Translations under genes and position numbers: made by a program
Part shown: positions 1-9,034 of the stretch, piece by piece
Numbering within the stretch: the first letter of the stretch is position 1
Layout: every line of letters starts with the position of its first letter
DNA from: Balanoglossus misakiensis
Taxonomy: Eukaryota; Hemichordata
Assembly (NCBI GenBank): GCA_040954595.2
Contig: JBECUI020000030.1
Coordinates: 248,001-312,000, forward strand
Direction of reading: 5' to 3'
Length of the DNA stretch: 64,000 nucleotides
Notes under the pieces: model-generated
The model's database searches: none
Told to the model about the DNA's origin: nothing
Seen by the model: the letters and a program-made list of their open reading frames with translations, nothing else

Positions 1-45
1 ACATACTTGAATCAGCAATAAAAATGATATGCTTTTTTTTCTCAT
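1..45 (-). CDS. 5' end of a secreted or membrane protein gene (partial)
   Basis: An ATG on the minus strand at 45 opens a frame that runs off the window edge and reads MRKKSISFLLLIQV. A basic N-terminus followed by a hydrophobic run is how a signal peptide or first membrane segment begins. A GGGGA-type ribosome site lies about ten bases upstream. Only 15 codons are present, so the product cannot be named. The gene diverges from the dienelactone hydrolase at 276. Confidence 0.4.
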   Translation of the reverse strand, partial: MRKKSISFLLLIQVC

Positions 46-184
46 GATATGTTCTTCCCCTTATTTAGGATACTCTTAAAAAATGAGTTATTTAAGTATA
101 ATAAGACTTAAATAATAATGTCAACGCTTTTCTAACAATACTTTTCTAAAGGCATTTCATACAATTAGAAAAAACATTCATGCC

Positions 185-213
185 TTGCCACTTTTTCAGA
201 TTTTTGATATAAC
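185..213 (+). promoter_or_regulatory. Sigma-70-type promoter for the 276 gene
   Basis: TTGCCA (185-190) and TATAAC (208-213) are separated by exactly 17 bases in the AT-rich gap between the divergent genes. Transcription would start near 220, leaving a leader of about 55 nt before the ATG at 276. Confidence 0.55.
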
Positions 214-275
214 GAATATATACAGCCCAACACAATTGGAAAGGAAAACATAGAAGTTAGGCAAGGAGAAATGCT

Positions 276-1031
276 ATGAAATACATTTTAACGATCTTTT
301 TTATATTGATTCTTTCATTTACTGCCAGTGCAGCCGGTGAGTCAATTACGTACGCAGTTGCCGGAGAATCTTACGAGGGATATTTTATCAGCCCTTCCTC
401 TAATGCTGGATTAGTGTTGCTTATTCATGATTGGGACGGTCTGACCGACTATGAAGTGAGGCGTGCCAACATGTTAGCTGATATGGGGTATGCAGTTTTT
501 GCAGCCGACCTCTTTGGTGCCGGTGTTCGGCCAACGGCGATAAAGGACAGACGTCAGCACACTGGTGAATTGTATAGCGACCGTGCTAAAATGCGCTCCT
601 TGATACAGGGTGCCCTGGAAGCTGCAAAAAACAAAGGCGCCAATATCAATAATACTGTGGTAATGGGATACTGCTTTGGTGGTGCTGCTGTTCTTGAGTT
701 CGCTCGCTCAGGTGCGGATATGAAAGGTTTTGTTACATTTCACGGTGGATTGGATACACCAACGGGGCAAGACTATTCCAAAACAAAGGGAAGCCTGTTG
801 GTTCTGCACGGCACAGCAGATAGTGCCATTTCCATGGATAGCTTTGCCCAGCTTGCCAAGGAATTGGAGGCAGAAGGTGTTTTGCACGAAATGATTACAT
901 ACAGCGGTGCGCCGCATGCCTTTACTGTCTTTGATTCCGATAGGTATAGAAAAGATGCGGACAAAAAATCCTGGCAACGTTTTTTAGATTTTCTTGACAA
1001 GACGCTCAACAGACCACCTGCACCCAACTAG
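276..1031 (+). CDS. Secreted dienelactone hydrolase family protein
   Basis: A 251-residue alpha/beta-hydrolase. Residues 1-20 form a clear signal peptide ending in SAA, so the product should be periplasmic. The nucleophile motif GYCFGG puts a cysteine at 133, as in dienelactone hydrolases, with Asp182 (HGTADS) and His214 (GAPHAF) completing a Cys-Asp-His triad. Family members open lactones or hydrolyse other esters, and the real substrate cannot be read from the sequence. An AAGGAG-like site precedes the ATG. The carbonic anhydrase gene follows after 15 bases and is probably co-transcribed. The exact enzyme activity is unproven, but the family assignment is firm. Confidence 0.88.
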   Translation: MKYILTIFFILILSFTASAAGESITYAVAGESYEGYFISPSSNAGLVLLIHDWDGLTDYEVRRANMLADMGYAVFAADLFGAGVRPTAIKDRRQHTGELYSDRAKMRSLIQGALEAAKNKGANINNTVVMGYCFGGAAVLEFARSGADMKGFVTFHGGLDTPTGQDYSKTKGSLLVLHGTADSAISMDSFAQLAKELEAEGVLHEMITYSGAPHAFTVFDSDRYRKDADKKSWQRFLDFLDKTLNRPPAPN

Positions 1032-1046
1032 GGAGTACATACATTG

Positions 1047-1757
1047 ATGCAGGACAAGACAGACAACAAGGTAACAACAGGCGGCACAATGCTTTGGACC
1101 TACTGTGGGGACAGTGGCCCGAAATACTGGGCAGAGTTGTCTCCGGATTTTAAGGATTGTGCCGGCAAGAGTCAGTCCCCGGTGGATATACGCAATGCCC
1201 AGAAGAACCCGAAACTGACTGCCATCACTCTGCAGTATGGAAGCGTGCAGGTCAGGCTCAGGCGACACCACCATACGGTACAGGCCGACCTTATCTCGGA
1301 TGCTGCACTCATAGCAGATGGCAAACACTACGAGCTCCTGCAGTTTCATTTTCATGCACAGAGCGAGCATACCCTGAATGGGGAGCATTGTCCTGTAGAG
1401 CTACATTTTGTGCACCGGCATGCAGACGGGCAGCTTGCTGTTGTTGCAGTTTTAATAAAGCTGGGGAACCCGGCACAAGCACTGGATACCATATTGGCGA
1501 ACATCCCAACGGAGCAAGATCAGAGTGATGTCATTATGCTCCCTGTGCTGGAAGAGTTGTATCCGGCAAGTCCTGCCTATTATACTTATGGTGGCTCGCT
1601 TACTACACCGCCTTGTACCGAAGGGGTGCGCTGGTTTATTATGCAGGAAGCACTGCAGGCATCAGAAGAGCAGATAGAAAGCATAGCAGGGTGTCTGGCT
1701 GGAAATCACCGCCCGGTGCAGTCTTTGCATGAGCGCGTAATCTACGTCTATCCGTAA
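1047..1757 (+). CDS. Alpha-class carbonic anhydrase
   Basis: Interconverts CO2 and bicarbonate. The zinc ligands are visible as the HFH pair at about residue 101-103 and the His of ELHFVH at about 120. The LTTPPCTEGVRW segment carries the conserved active-site threonine region. Length (about 236 residues) is normal for the catalytic domain. Unlike most bacterial alpha-class enzymes it has no recognisable signal peptide. A TTG at 1044 and the ATG at 1047 are both possible starts behind a GGGAG site at 1031-1035. It lies 15 bases after the dienelactone hydrolase, so the two may form an operon. Confidence 0.9.
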   Translation: MQDKTDNKVTTGGTMLWTYCGDSGPKYWAELSPDFKDCAGKSQSPVDIRNAQKNPKLTAITLQYGSVQVRLRRHHHTVQADLISDAALIADGKHYELLQFHFHAQSEHTLNGEHCPVELHFVHRHADGQLAVVAVLIKLGNPAQALDTILANIPTEQDQSDVIMLPVLEELYPASPAYYTYGGSLTTPPCTEGVRWFIMQEALQASEEQIESIAGCLAGNHRPVQSLHERVIYVYP

Positions 1758-1800
1758 ATCTATGGTGTCTTATTTCCTACAATGCAGCAGGATCCCTACC

Positions 1801-2817
1801 CTAGTCCTCTTTCCAATGTTCTGTAATAGAAGGTGGTGATTGGGGCGTCTTGTTTTGCTCCATTTGCTTCTGCCAATAAGCAAGACCTTCTGCCAGAGCA
1901 TGGGCTTCTTGGTCGAGCCCACGTTTTTTTGCTCCTGCCAGACAGATGGTATATTTGCGGCATAGTTCGACAATGCCTGCCTGTCGTTGTGGCGCACTGA
2001 GAATTCTATGGGATCGTCCGGATTGCAGAAGTTTTTCCAGAGCATGAAGACGGAATAATTCGATCTTGCCGTACAGATGAGAAAGTTGCGTGGTCGCCGC
2101 CGGAATAGAGTCGCGCTTGGCAATGAGGGGGTTATCGATGTATGCCACCGGATGCAAAGCAATAATTCGCAAAAAGTATTCGTAGTCTTCGGCAATTTTG
2201 ATCTTCGGGTGGAAATAGCCCGATCTTTGTAAGACATCACGGTGAAAAAGTAGGGTGGAAGGACCCATAATGCATTTACGCAAGGCATGGTGCCAAAGCT
2301 CGGCAGGGTTCCCCTCGCGGGTATAATTTTGGTTTTTTTGTGATATAACTTTGGGGTTACTTGCAGCCCTTGTAAAACGGAGCCAGTCCTCTCGGGAGTG
2401 AACGACCAGGCAGTTCGTTTCCATTGCTCGTTGCCATTGGCGGGCAAGTTTATCGGGATACCAAAGGTCGTCGCTGTCCAAAAAAGCAAGCCAGGGGCTT
2501 TGTGCCTGTACCATGCCGATATTCCGTACAGCTCCGGGCATTCCCAGATGCCGTTTGAGCCGTTGCAGTTGGAGTCTATCTTTGAGTTGAGGAAACTCTT
2601 CCGTCAGTTCCGCACAGTATTGCTGCAATGTTCGGAAATACCCTCCTGCTTCCGAATGATCTTCCGTATGGTCGGAGTTGTCGTCCAGAAGCAGAATTTC
2701 CTGAGGCCAATGACTTTGCCTGCACACCGAATGGAGTGCCTCGGCACTGAGTTTAGGCCTGCGGTAACTGGGAATAATAACACTTACAGGGAGTATGACA
2801 CTCTGTTTATGCCGCAT
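1801..2817 (-). CDS. Family 2 glycosyltransferase
   Basis: About 338 residues. The N-terminus has the GT-A opening VSVIIPSYRRP, then an LLLDDNSD segment and the DSDD metal/nucleotide-sugar motif at about residue 115-118, followed by DLWYPDKL. It should transfer a sugar from a nucleotide donor at the cytoplasmic face, probably for lipid-linked or cell-surface glycan. There is no C-terminal membrane segment, and the acceptor is unknown. GTG 2826, ATG 2823 and ATG 2817 are in frame. I prefer 2817 because a GGG-rich site sits eight bases upstream. It is convergent with the carbonic anhydrase gene. Confidence 0.82.
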   Translation of the reverse strand: MRHKQSVILPVSVIIPSYRRPKLSAEALHSVCRQSHWPQEILLLDDNSDHTEDHSEAGGYFRTLQQYCAELTEEFPQLKDRLQLQRLKRHLGMPGAVRNIGMVQAQSPWLAFLDSDDLWYPDKLARQWQRAMETNCLVVHSREDWLRFTRAASNPKVISQKNQNYTREGNPAELWHHALRKCIMGPSTLLFHRDVLQRSGYFHPKIKIAEDYEYFLRIIALHPVAYIDNPLIAKRDSIPAATTQLSHLYGKIELFRLHALEKLLQSGRSHRILSAPQRQAGIVELCRKYTICLAGAKKRGLDQEAHALAEGLAYWQKQMEQNKTPQSPPSITEHWKED

Positions 2818-2847
2818 ATGCATCACCCTGTTTCACTTTTATCTTTT

Positions 2848-3066
2848 CTAATAAACACTAAAAATAAAAACATCTTCCAGATTTGTGTTCAATGCTTGTG
2901 CAATTAAGAATGCCAACTCCAAGGATGGAAAATATTTTACATTTTCAATTGCAATTACTGTTTGTCGCGAAACACCGATTGCGTCTGCAAGCTCCTGCTG
3001 TGTCATTTCGTTGTTATTAAAACGAAGTTTTCTTATATTATTACGGATGTTTACTCTTTTGTGCAT
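2848..3066 (-). CDS. XRE-family (Cro/CI-type) transcriptional regulator
   Basis: A 72-residue protein that is almost entirely one helix-turn-helix domain: MTQQELADAIGVSRQTV is the scanning and recognition helix pair, followed by PSLELAFLIAQAL. It binds DNA as a dimer, probably at its own promoter. Its start overlaps the end of the preceding membrane-protein gene by 16 bases, so the two are translationally linked. Small XRE regulators paired with a DUF2178-like membrane protein are common in bacteria. The signal sensed is unknown. Confidence 0.85.
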   Translation of the reverse strand: MHKRVNIRNNIRKLRFNNNEMTQQELADAIGVSRQTVIAIENVKYFPSLELAFLIAQALNTNLEDVFIFSVY

Positions 3067-3512
3067 ATCCGTCCCTTTCTATAAAGGAGCAGGCTGATAA
3101 TCTCACCCGTTACCGATCCTAGGTGACAAGAAAGGATAATAAGAAAAAAGATTAGATACGGAGCAGTTCCAAATGCGAGAAAGACCATTGAAATAACAAA
3201 GCCAAGGCAAAAAACATAAAACGATATTCTTGTTCCGTACGATTTAATGTGTTTATCTCTTTCATCTTCTTGAGTATCTTCCTTCTTCTGCTTCAAAATG
3301 GCTGTAATGATTGCAGTAAGAATACTTACCACGATAGTTGCCGCGACACTTATTCCAATAAGTACTAAAAAACTTCTCCCCACAAACATGCTTGCTTCAG
3401 GGTCCGATATGGTACCAGCAAGCAAGATCGGCACCATATAGATGCAATATCCTACAAAAACAATAATAGAAGTCGTTAATGTAACAACTACATTTTTCTC
3501 TTGATATGACAT
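3051..3512 (-). CDS. Integral membrane protein paired with the XRE regulator
   Basis: About 153 residues with four predicted membrane segments: two before and two after a charged central loop (KQKKEDTQEDERDKH). The arrangement resembles DUF2178-type proteins that accompany XRE regulators. Upstream in-frame codons exist to 3575, but the ATG at 3512 has AGGAGG eight bases before it and the longer form would start over the promoter, so 3512 is chosen. The protein could modulate the regulator from the membrane, which is inference from pairing only. Confidence 0.7.
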   Translation of the reverse strand: MSYQEKNVVVTLTTSIIVFVGYCIYMVPILLAGTISDPEASMFVGRSFLVLIGISVAATIVVSILTAIITAILKQKKEDTQEDERDKHIKSYGTRISFYVFCLGFVISMVFLAFGTAPYLIFFLIILSCHLGSVTGEIISLLLYRKGRICTKE

Positions 3513-3546
3513 AACAATATCCTCCTCTGCCATATAATATGGGTTT

Positions 3547-3575
3547 ATTGTATAGCATGGCGAATAATGTGTCAA
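3547..3575 (-). promoter_or_regulatory. Promoter of the membrane protein/XRE operon
   Basis: On the minus strand TTGACA (3570-3575) and TACAAT (3547-3552) are separated by 17 bases, a near-consensus sigma-70 promoter. AT-rich repeats of the type AATNTGTTAAA lie just upstream at 3585-3620 and may be operator half-sites. Confidence 0.7.
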
Positions 3576-3651
3576 GTATTTTTTACAATATGTTAAAAAT
3601 AATTTTCAATTTGTTAAATATTTTTTACTAATTACTGTTCTGAGGAAAGAA

Positions 3652-3957
3652 TTAGTTTTTATTTACAATATCCAGTATTTTTTGTCCGCATTCATTTTCT
3701 ATATTCATAATGCTATTGACAGTCAAGATCTTCGAGTCTTGCACCTTTTGTTTTTTAATTTCCTCTGCGAGATGAGCCTGACATACTATAATATCATAGT
3801 TACTTACAAGATTTTTTGCCTCTTCAAAAGCATAACTTTCTACCTGAACATGCCCGGCATTGTTTTCCTCCAAGAAGCGTTTAACCTTAATCTTCATCAT
3901 TACGCTGGTTCCCATTCCTGCACCACATACTATTAATAATTTTATATCATTCTTCAT
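3652..3957 (-). CDS. PTS EIIB component (lactose/ascorbate type)
   Basis: A 101-residue phosphocarrier domain. It opens LLIVCGAGMGTS, in which Cys12 within the P-loop is the phosphorylated residue. It would accept phosphate from an EIIA and pass it to a sugar in the cognate EIIC. No EIIC or complete EIIA lies beside it. The nearest such genes are at 52.0-54.1 kb, where another EIIB is present. AGGAG precedes the ATG by six bases. The gene starts inside an ATGA overlap with an upstream frame that resembles an EIIA tail, suggesting a broken PTS operon. Confidence 0.8.
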   Translation of the reverse strand: MKNDIKLLIVCGAGMGTSVMMKIKVKRFLEENNAGHVQVESYAFEEAKNLVSNYDIIVCQAHLAEEIKKQKVQDSKILTVNSIMNIENECGQKILDIVNKN

Positions 3958-4115
3958 GATTGTGCTCCTGTTCTAATGGTATAGACAAGGAATAAAAAAT
4001 ATATGTTGTCTATACTTGCTTTATTATACATTTTTATTACAAGATGGTTCAAACAGTTTTTTTTCTTGTCAGATGGAATGAGAACCTTTATGCTGATCTT
4101 GTTTTCATTGTTCAT
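3954..4115 (-). pseudogene. Possible C-terminal remnant of a PTS EIIA domain
   Basis: A frame ending in the ATGA overlap with EIIB contains KVLIPSDKKKNCLNHLV. This resembles the tail of EIIA domains of the mannitol/fructose class, where a VLIxLAPPDKxxHL segment is typical. Nothing upstream continues the domain, because the divergent oxidoreductase promoter and start occupy that space. I read it as a truncated EIIA or the EIIA-like end of a BglG-type regulator. Similarity is short and judged by eye. Confidence 0.25.
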
Positions 4116-4127
4116 ACCGTGTACAAT
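4099..4127 (+). promoter_or_regulatory. Promoter for the Gfo/Idh/MocA gene
   Basis: TTGTTT (4099-4104) and TACAAT (4122-4127) are spaced by 17 bases, 32 bases before the ATG at 4160. A GAGAGG ribosome site follows at about 4147. Confidence 0.5.
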
Positions 4128-4159
4128 ATACTTTAGATCATTTCCTGAGAGGTAATAGT

Positions 4160-5280
4160 ATGAAAAAAATTCCTTATGCAATGATAGGTGGCGGTGAAAA
4201 ATCTTTTACAGGTCCTGTCCATAGAATATCTGCACGGCTTGATGGGTTATTTGAGTTAAAAGCAGGTGTATTCAGTTCAAAAAAAGAAACCTCCCTTAAG
4301 AGGGGGAAGGGATTGGGGATTGACCCGGCAAGAATTTACGCAAGCTGTGAAGAATGCTTTGAGAAAGAAAAAAACGGGAAGATGCGGTAAAACTTGTTAG
4401 CATTATTACTCCTACCCGGTTTCATTACGACATGGCAAAACTTGCTGTTTCCTCTGGGTTTCATGTCATGTGTGAAAAGCCACTTACGATAACCCTAGCC
4501 GAAGCGGAGGAACTGGAAAAGTTAGTAAAGAAACATAAGAACGTTTTTGCAATTACCCATACCTATTCAGGATATCCCATGATTCATCAGGCAAAGGGGA
4601 TGGTAAAAAAAGGGATCTTGGGGAAGATCCGTGTTGCCTCGGTTGAGTATCCGCAAGGATGGTTGGCAACAAAGATTGAGGAACACGTCGAGGCGGCACA
4701 GTGGCGAACTGATGCCAGTCATGCTCCGTATTGTTGTCTAGGGGATATCGGTACTCATGCCTTTCACCTTGTGCATTTTGTAACCGGGCTTGAGGCGAAA
4801 GAGTTGTGTGCAGATGTTTCTTCTTTGGTTGAAGGAAGGAAGGTTGATGACAACGTTCACGTCATGTTGCGGTTTACGAATGGGGCACGCGGGTTGCTCT
4901 GGGCGTCGCAGGTTGCAGTAGGCTGCGAAAATCCGTTCAAGTTGCGGGTGTATGGGGAAAAAGGCGGGTTAGAATGGCGACAGGATAAACCCAATATTCT
5001 GTATCATTCTTCATTAGGGAAACCGACTCGGATACTCACGCGAAATGGAGATGGGTACAGTGGTCCCAAGCGATTAGTACGGGTTGCAGCAGGACATCCG
5101 GAAGGATATTTTGAAGCATCCGCAAACTTATACGCACTCACCGCTGAGGCAATACATGCCCATGAGGCTTCTCGGTCTATTGCGATTGATCTACCGGGCA
5201 TAGAGGATGGGGTACTGGGCATGCGCTTTGTAGATCGAGCTCTCAAATCCAGTAAAACAGGTGGATGGGTGGCATTTTAG
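4160..5280 (+). CDS. Gfo/Idh/MocA-family NAD(P)-dependent oxidoreductase (one frameshift)
   Basis: The N-terminal Rossmann fold starts IPYAMIGGG and the family signature CEKPLT lies shortly after the break. The C-terminal catalytic domain ends LPGIEDGVLGMRFVDRAL. These enzymes oxidise or reduce sugars or inositols. The frame is broken at a run of seven A at about 4370-4376. On the other side it continues as REDAVKLVSIITPTRFHYDM without further damage, so the parts make one protein of normal length (about 373 residues). The break is probably a homopolymer sequencing error. A separate remnant of the same family's tail lies at 18.2-18.35 kb. Confidence 0.8.
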
Positions 5281-5369
5281 TTCAGACCGATAGGGAGTAT
5301 TAATCAGGGGGCTGTGTACAACATCTTATGGTTCTGCCTTGCTGCTTTGTTCGTAGCACTTGCAAATAA

Positions 5370-6284
5370 TTACAATGCGGCATATGCCACCGCTATCTCC
5401 GTAGCCAGACGGGCATTGTTATATACTAATTCCTTATTAGCAGCAAGACTCTTGCCTCCCGTTTGTGCATGGAGTCGTGCAAGGATAGCAGGTGTAATAT
5501 CCTTGCCTGCAATTCCGTCTTGTTCGACAGTTGCTATTGCTTCATCTATAATACCGGAGATATAGTCTGAATCCATTTCGTATTCTTTCGGAATCGGGTT
5601 TGCAATAACCATCCCCCCGTTGAGCCCGAGGTCCCATTTAGTTTTCAGTGCAGTGGCAATATTAGTTGGAGTATCAACCCTATAATCTGTCTGGAAGCCG
5701 CTTGTGCCGGTATAAAAGGCTGGGAAAGAATTAGTTTGGTATCCGACAACAGGCACCCCCTGGGTTTCAAGATATTGGAGAGTGCGACCGATATCAAGGA
5801 TGGATTTTGCCCCTGCACAAACAACCCCGACATTGGTGTTTGCCAATTCTTGTAAATCGGCGGACACATCCATAGTATCCTGTCCTTTTCTATGTACTCC
5901 GCCAATACCACCGGTCGCAAATATATGTATCCCCGCACGATTCGCACAGAACATTGTTGTTGCTACCGTTGTTGCCCCGTCCAGTCCCATGCTTATAATC
6001 ATAGCCATGTCTCTTCGGCTGGCTTTTGCAATGGCGGAATTGCTTCCCATGTAATCGAGTTCTTTGTCTGAAAGTCCGATCTTAATTTTTCCCTGTATAA
6101 TGGCAATCGTAGCCGGAATGCCACCCGATTGTCGAACAATGTTTTCAGTGTGAAGGGCACTAAAAACATTTTCGGGATACGGCATACCATGGGAAATAAT
6201 TGTCGACTCTAGGGCAACTATCGGAATATTGTTGTTTATTGCTTCTTGAACTTCATTATGTATATGCATATATTTTTCTATCAT
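5370..6284 (-). CDS. psuG: Pseudouridine-5'-phosphate glycosidase
   Basis: 304 residues, full length for the family. PsuG splits pseudouridine 5'-phosphate into uracil and ribose 5-phosphate. Hallmarks are ALESTIISHGMPYP at 24-37, the GGIGGVHR segment at 125-132, TMDVSADL at 137-144 (metal-binding Asp region) and AGAKSILD at 157-164, where Lys160 matches the Schiff-base lysine position of characterised members. The ATG at 6284 overlaps the stop of psuK (6281) by four bases, so the two are translationally coupled. It is the last gene of a six-gene operon that starts with an ABC importer at 11.6 kb. Confidence 0.93.
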   Translation of the reverse strand: MIEKYMHIHNEVQEAINNNIPIVALESTIISHGMPYPENVFSALHTENIVRQSGGIPATIAIIQGKIKIGLSDKELDYMGSNSAIAKASRRDMAMIISMGLDGATTVATTMFCANRAGIHIFATGGIGGVHRKGQDTMDVSADLQELANTNVGVVCAGAKSILDIGRTLQYLETQGVPVVGYQTNSFPAFYTGTSGFQTDYRVDTPTNIATALKTKWDLGLNGGMVIANPIPKEYEMDSDYISGIIDEAIATVEQDGIAGKDITPAILARLHAQTGGKSLAANKELVYNNARLATEIAVAYAAL

Positions 6285-7201
6285 GGTAGTTGTTCCTTTA
6301 TAATTGATTCAATGTTTTTCATGTTCATTTCCAACGATACGGTATCTATACTATTGAGAGTGAGTATTGAGGCAGCAGATGCAACCCGTACGGACTTGTC
6401 TATTGAATAGTTTTTCAGAAAACTGAAGATAAGTCCAGCCATAAAGGCATCGCCTGCACCTGTTGCATTAACAACTTTTGTACGAGGGGGTACCAATGAA
6501 ATAGTCTTCGTGCGATCTCTGTAATAGACACCATCCGCTCCTAGAGTAATACAGAGGCGGTGGAGCCCTTGATCAAGAAAATACAAGGATGCCGACTCTA
6601 AGTCGGTAGTATTACTGATAACCCGATTAGATAAAAACTCCGCTTCGCGTTTATTTGTCTTGAGAGTATGAATGATGCTAAGACGGTTTTTAATTTTTTT
6701 TGCTTTTCCGACTGAAACGGAATCGATAAAAAGAGGGATATTGCAAAACTCTGTTCCAATGAAATGAATGGTTTCTTCAGGCAAACAGGTATCAAGGACA
6801 ATTATGTCCGCTGTCCGTATTACCTCCGCCTTTGTGCGGATAAACTCTACCTGCAGTTCATCTGTAATAGTCATATCCGATAATGCGAGTGCCATATCAC
6901 CGGACTTATCCATGATTGCTATGTACAATGACGAAGCACGGTTTTCCAGAATGAGCGAATGAGTTGTATCAACACCAACATTGTAACAATGATCACGGAT
7001 TGCCTGTCCGTATGTATCATCCCCTATGGCAGATATAAGCTGAGTACGAACACCAAGTCCTGCCAAGTTTTCTGCAATATTTCTGCAAACACCCCCCATA
7101 CAAGAACGAATGGTTCCGGGGTTAGAGTCCTGTTGGATAATATTGTTTGTTGAAAATCCTTGTATATCGTAATTCGCAGCACCAATTAAGCAAACCAACA
7201 T
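6281..7201 (-). CDS. psuK: PfkB-family kinase, probable pseudouridine kinase
   Basis: 306 residues of the ribokinase fold. The substrate-binding Gly-Gly region is at 36-37, and the catalytic signature NATGAGDAF lies at 245-253 with base Asp251. It would phosphorylate pseudouridine at the 5' position and pass the product to PsuG. The assignment to pseudouridine rests on the four-base coupling to psuG. From its own sequence it could be any PfkB sugar or nucleoside kinase. AGGAGGGG lies immediately before the ATG. Confidence 0.85.
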   Translation of the reverse strand: MLVCLIGAANYDIQGFSTNNIIQQDSNPGTIRSCMGGVCRNIAENLAGLGVRTQLISAIGDDTYGQAIRDHCYNVGVDTTHSLILENRASSLYIAIMDKSGDMALALSDMTITDELQVEFIRTKAEVIRTADIIVLDTCLPEETIHFIGTEFCNIPLFIDSVSVGKAKKIKNRLSIIHTLKTNKREAEFLSNRVISNTTDLESASLYFLDQGLHRLCITLGADGVYYRDRTKTISLVPPRTKVVNATGAGDAFMAGLIFSFLKNYSIDKSVRVASAASILTLNSIDTVSLEMNMKNIESIIKEQLP

Positions 7202-7237
7202 CCCCTCCTATGAATCTACACCTTGTGAGTAATTATG

Positions 7238-8026
7238 CTATATGTTCTTCCAAAGTTCCGTTATTCTATCCAAAGAAATATCCGAATCGGATTCAGGTAT
7301 ATACTCAAATCCAACATAACCGGCATATCCTTGCCGGGCTAATTCATGTAGCAGAGCTGCCCAGTCCGCCGTTCCCGTCCCCGGTTCATGTCTACCCGGA
7401 AAATCAGCAATATGCACATGCCCGATATACGAGGCATAGTCTCGCGCTATATCCGTAATAGATACCCCCATCATTCCTATATGATAAAAATCGCATAATA
7501 CTTTTACACGGGAATCATGTACTGCGTCTACGATAGATACGGCATCTTTCATATTATCTAGCCAATATCCCTTATGGTCAAGAACTGTGTTTAATGGTTC
7601 CAAAACAATACTTGTATTTGCATCTACCCTCTTAGTAATTTCTTGTAATGCAGTAATAGTATTATTCTTCTTGTCCTGATCTGATATTTCAGGATAGGCA
7701 TTAATGACAGTTCCGTCATCGTTGAGGGCATTAGTCAAAAACATCAAGCATGATGTACCGAGTGTATCAGCCACTTTTTTTGTAGCATGTAAATCATCAT
7801 ACAATATGCTCGCGGTTTCCCTGCATATTAATGATCCCGTTCGGTGGCCACTCATATTGACGACCCGTATCCCTGTTTCTTCACATGCTCTTTGTATTGC
7901 AGGAATATTTTTATTTCGCCATCCCCACAATTCGACAAAAGAAAATCCTTTATCAGCAATTCTTTTTATTTTTTCTTCGGGTGCAAGCCCCTCATACAAA
8001 CATTCAATACAGATTGATGGCTTCAT
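7238..8026 (-). CDS. Hydroxypyruvate isomerase-like TIM-barrel enzyme
   Basis: 262 residues of the xylose-isomerase-like TIM barrel (AP endonuclease 2 superfamily). The metal-site strands are visible: VLEPLN with the ligand Glu, VLCDFYHIG, GHVHIADFPGRHEPGTG and GYVGFEY near the end. The GRHEPGTG stretch is characteristic of hydroxypyruvate isomerases and their relatives, which interconvert small keto and aldo acids or sugars. It lies between the ABC permease and psuK in the same operon. No known step of pseudouridine breakdown needs it, so it may act on an alternative sugar or a ribose-derived product. Confidence 0.8.
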   Translation of the reverse strand: MKPSICIECLYEGLAPEEKIKRIADKGFSFVELWGWRNKNIPAIQRACEETGIRVVNMSGHRTGSLICRETASILYDDLHATKKVADTLGTSCLMFLTNALNDDGTVINAYPEISDQDKKNNTITALQEITKRVDANTSIVLEPLNTVLDHKGYWLDNMKDAVSIVDAVHDSRVKVLCDFYHIGMMGVSITDIARDYASYIGHVHIADFPGRHEPGTGTADWAALLHELARQGYAGYVGFEYIPESDSDISLDRITELWKNI

Positions 8027-8062
8027 AGGTCTTCTTCTTTATTATCCTAATAATTTCAATAT

Positions 8063-9034
8063 TTACTTATTCATACTTAGTCTTCGTGATTTTGCCTCAG
8101 CATTTGTCCGCAAAACATCAATAAAGACTGCGAGAATAATAACTGAACCAATAGCTACTAATTGCATGTCCCCCGAAGTTCCCAGTAAGTTTAGCCCGTT
8201 TCTCATAACGGCGATAATCAATGCACCAATCAATGTTCCCCAAATCGTTCCCTTCCCACCAAAAAATGATGCACCACCAATAATACAAGCAGCAATTGCA
8301 TCGAGATCGAATGTTTGCCCGGCAAGTGGAAAAGCGGCATTAACCCGCCCAATAAGAATTATCCCTGCAAAAGCAACCATAAATCCGCATAATGCATATA
8401 CGAAGGTAAGGATCTTATTCACATTTAATCCGGATAATCTAGCTGCTTCCGCATTCCCGCCAACAGCGTAAATACTTCTTCCCAATGCTGTTTTATTTAA
8501 GAAAATATGGAATAGGGTGTACATTATAAGCACAATAACAAAACTAACAGGAAAGCCCCCGACACTACTACCGCCGATAAATTGTATTTCTTTTGGAAAG
8601 CCGGTAATAGGTGATGCCCCTGTAATTATTAATGCCAATCCCCGTGCCAAGTTCCTCATTCCCAATGTAGAAATAAACGGGTGTGGGAGTTTCAACTTGG
8701 TTAACATAATACCGTTCAAAAAACCAGCAGCTGTGCCGGTTGCCATCCCCGCAATGATAATAATCCATACATTTACATCGAGATTAAGCAACACTCCCAT
8801 AACACAGATTGATAGGGCTGTAACCGACCCAACTGAAAGATCGATACCCCCGGTCAAAATTACCACCAGCATACCTGCGGCTATCACGCTGTTTATTGCC
8901 GTCTGTCTCAAAATGTTCGTAATATTGGAATATGTCAGAAAATTATCACTTACCAGTGATAAAATTATTGACATAAATATTAATGCTAAAAATGGTCCCA
9001 GCTTAAAGAATAATTTGTTAATATTTTTATTCAT
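8063..9034 (-). CDS. CUT2-family ABC transporter permease (RbsC-like)
   Basis: About 323 residues with eight to ten hydrophobic segments and the family signatures GGIDLSVGSV near the start and GGASFFGGKGTIWGTLIGALI near the end. It is the inner-membrane channel for a sugar or nucleoside importer with the neighbouring ATPase and binding protein. In-frame Met codons exist up to 9133, but the ATG at 9034 follows GGGGGAG at proper spacing and overlaps the end of the ATPase gene by only eight bases, so it is the better start. Confidence 0.9.
   Translation of the reverse strand: MNKNINKLFFKLGPFLALIFMSIILSLVSDNFLTYSNITNILRQTAINSVIAAGMLVVILTGGIDLSVGSVTALSICVMGVLLNLDVNVWIIIIAGMATGTAAGFLNGIMLTKLKLPHPFISTLGMRNLARGLALIITGASPITGFPKEIQFIGGSSVGGFPVSFVIVLIMYTLFHIFLNKTALGRSIYAVGGNAEAARLSGLNVNKILTFVYALCGFMVAFAGIILIGRVNAAFPLAGQTFDLDAIAACIIGGASFFGGKGTIWGTLIGALIIAVMRNGLNLLGTSGDMQLVAIGSVIILAVFIDVLRTNAEAKSRRLSMNK

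Noticed and set aside
5281-5369. Possible gene or terminator between the Gfo/Idh gene and psuG
   Set aside because: The short plus-strand frame here overlaps psuG antisense and matches nothing. No hairpin with a T-run was found.
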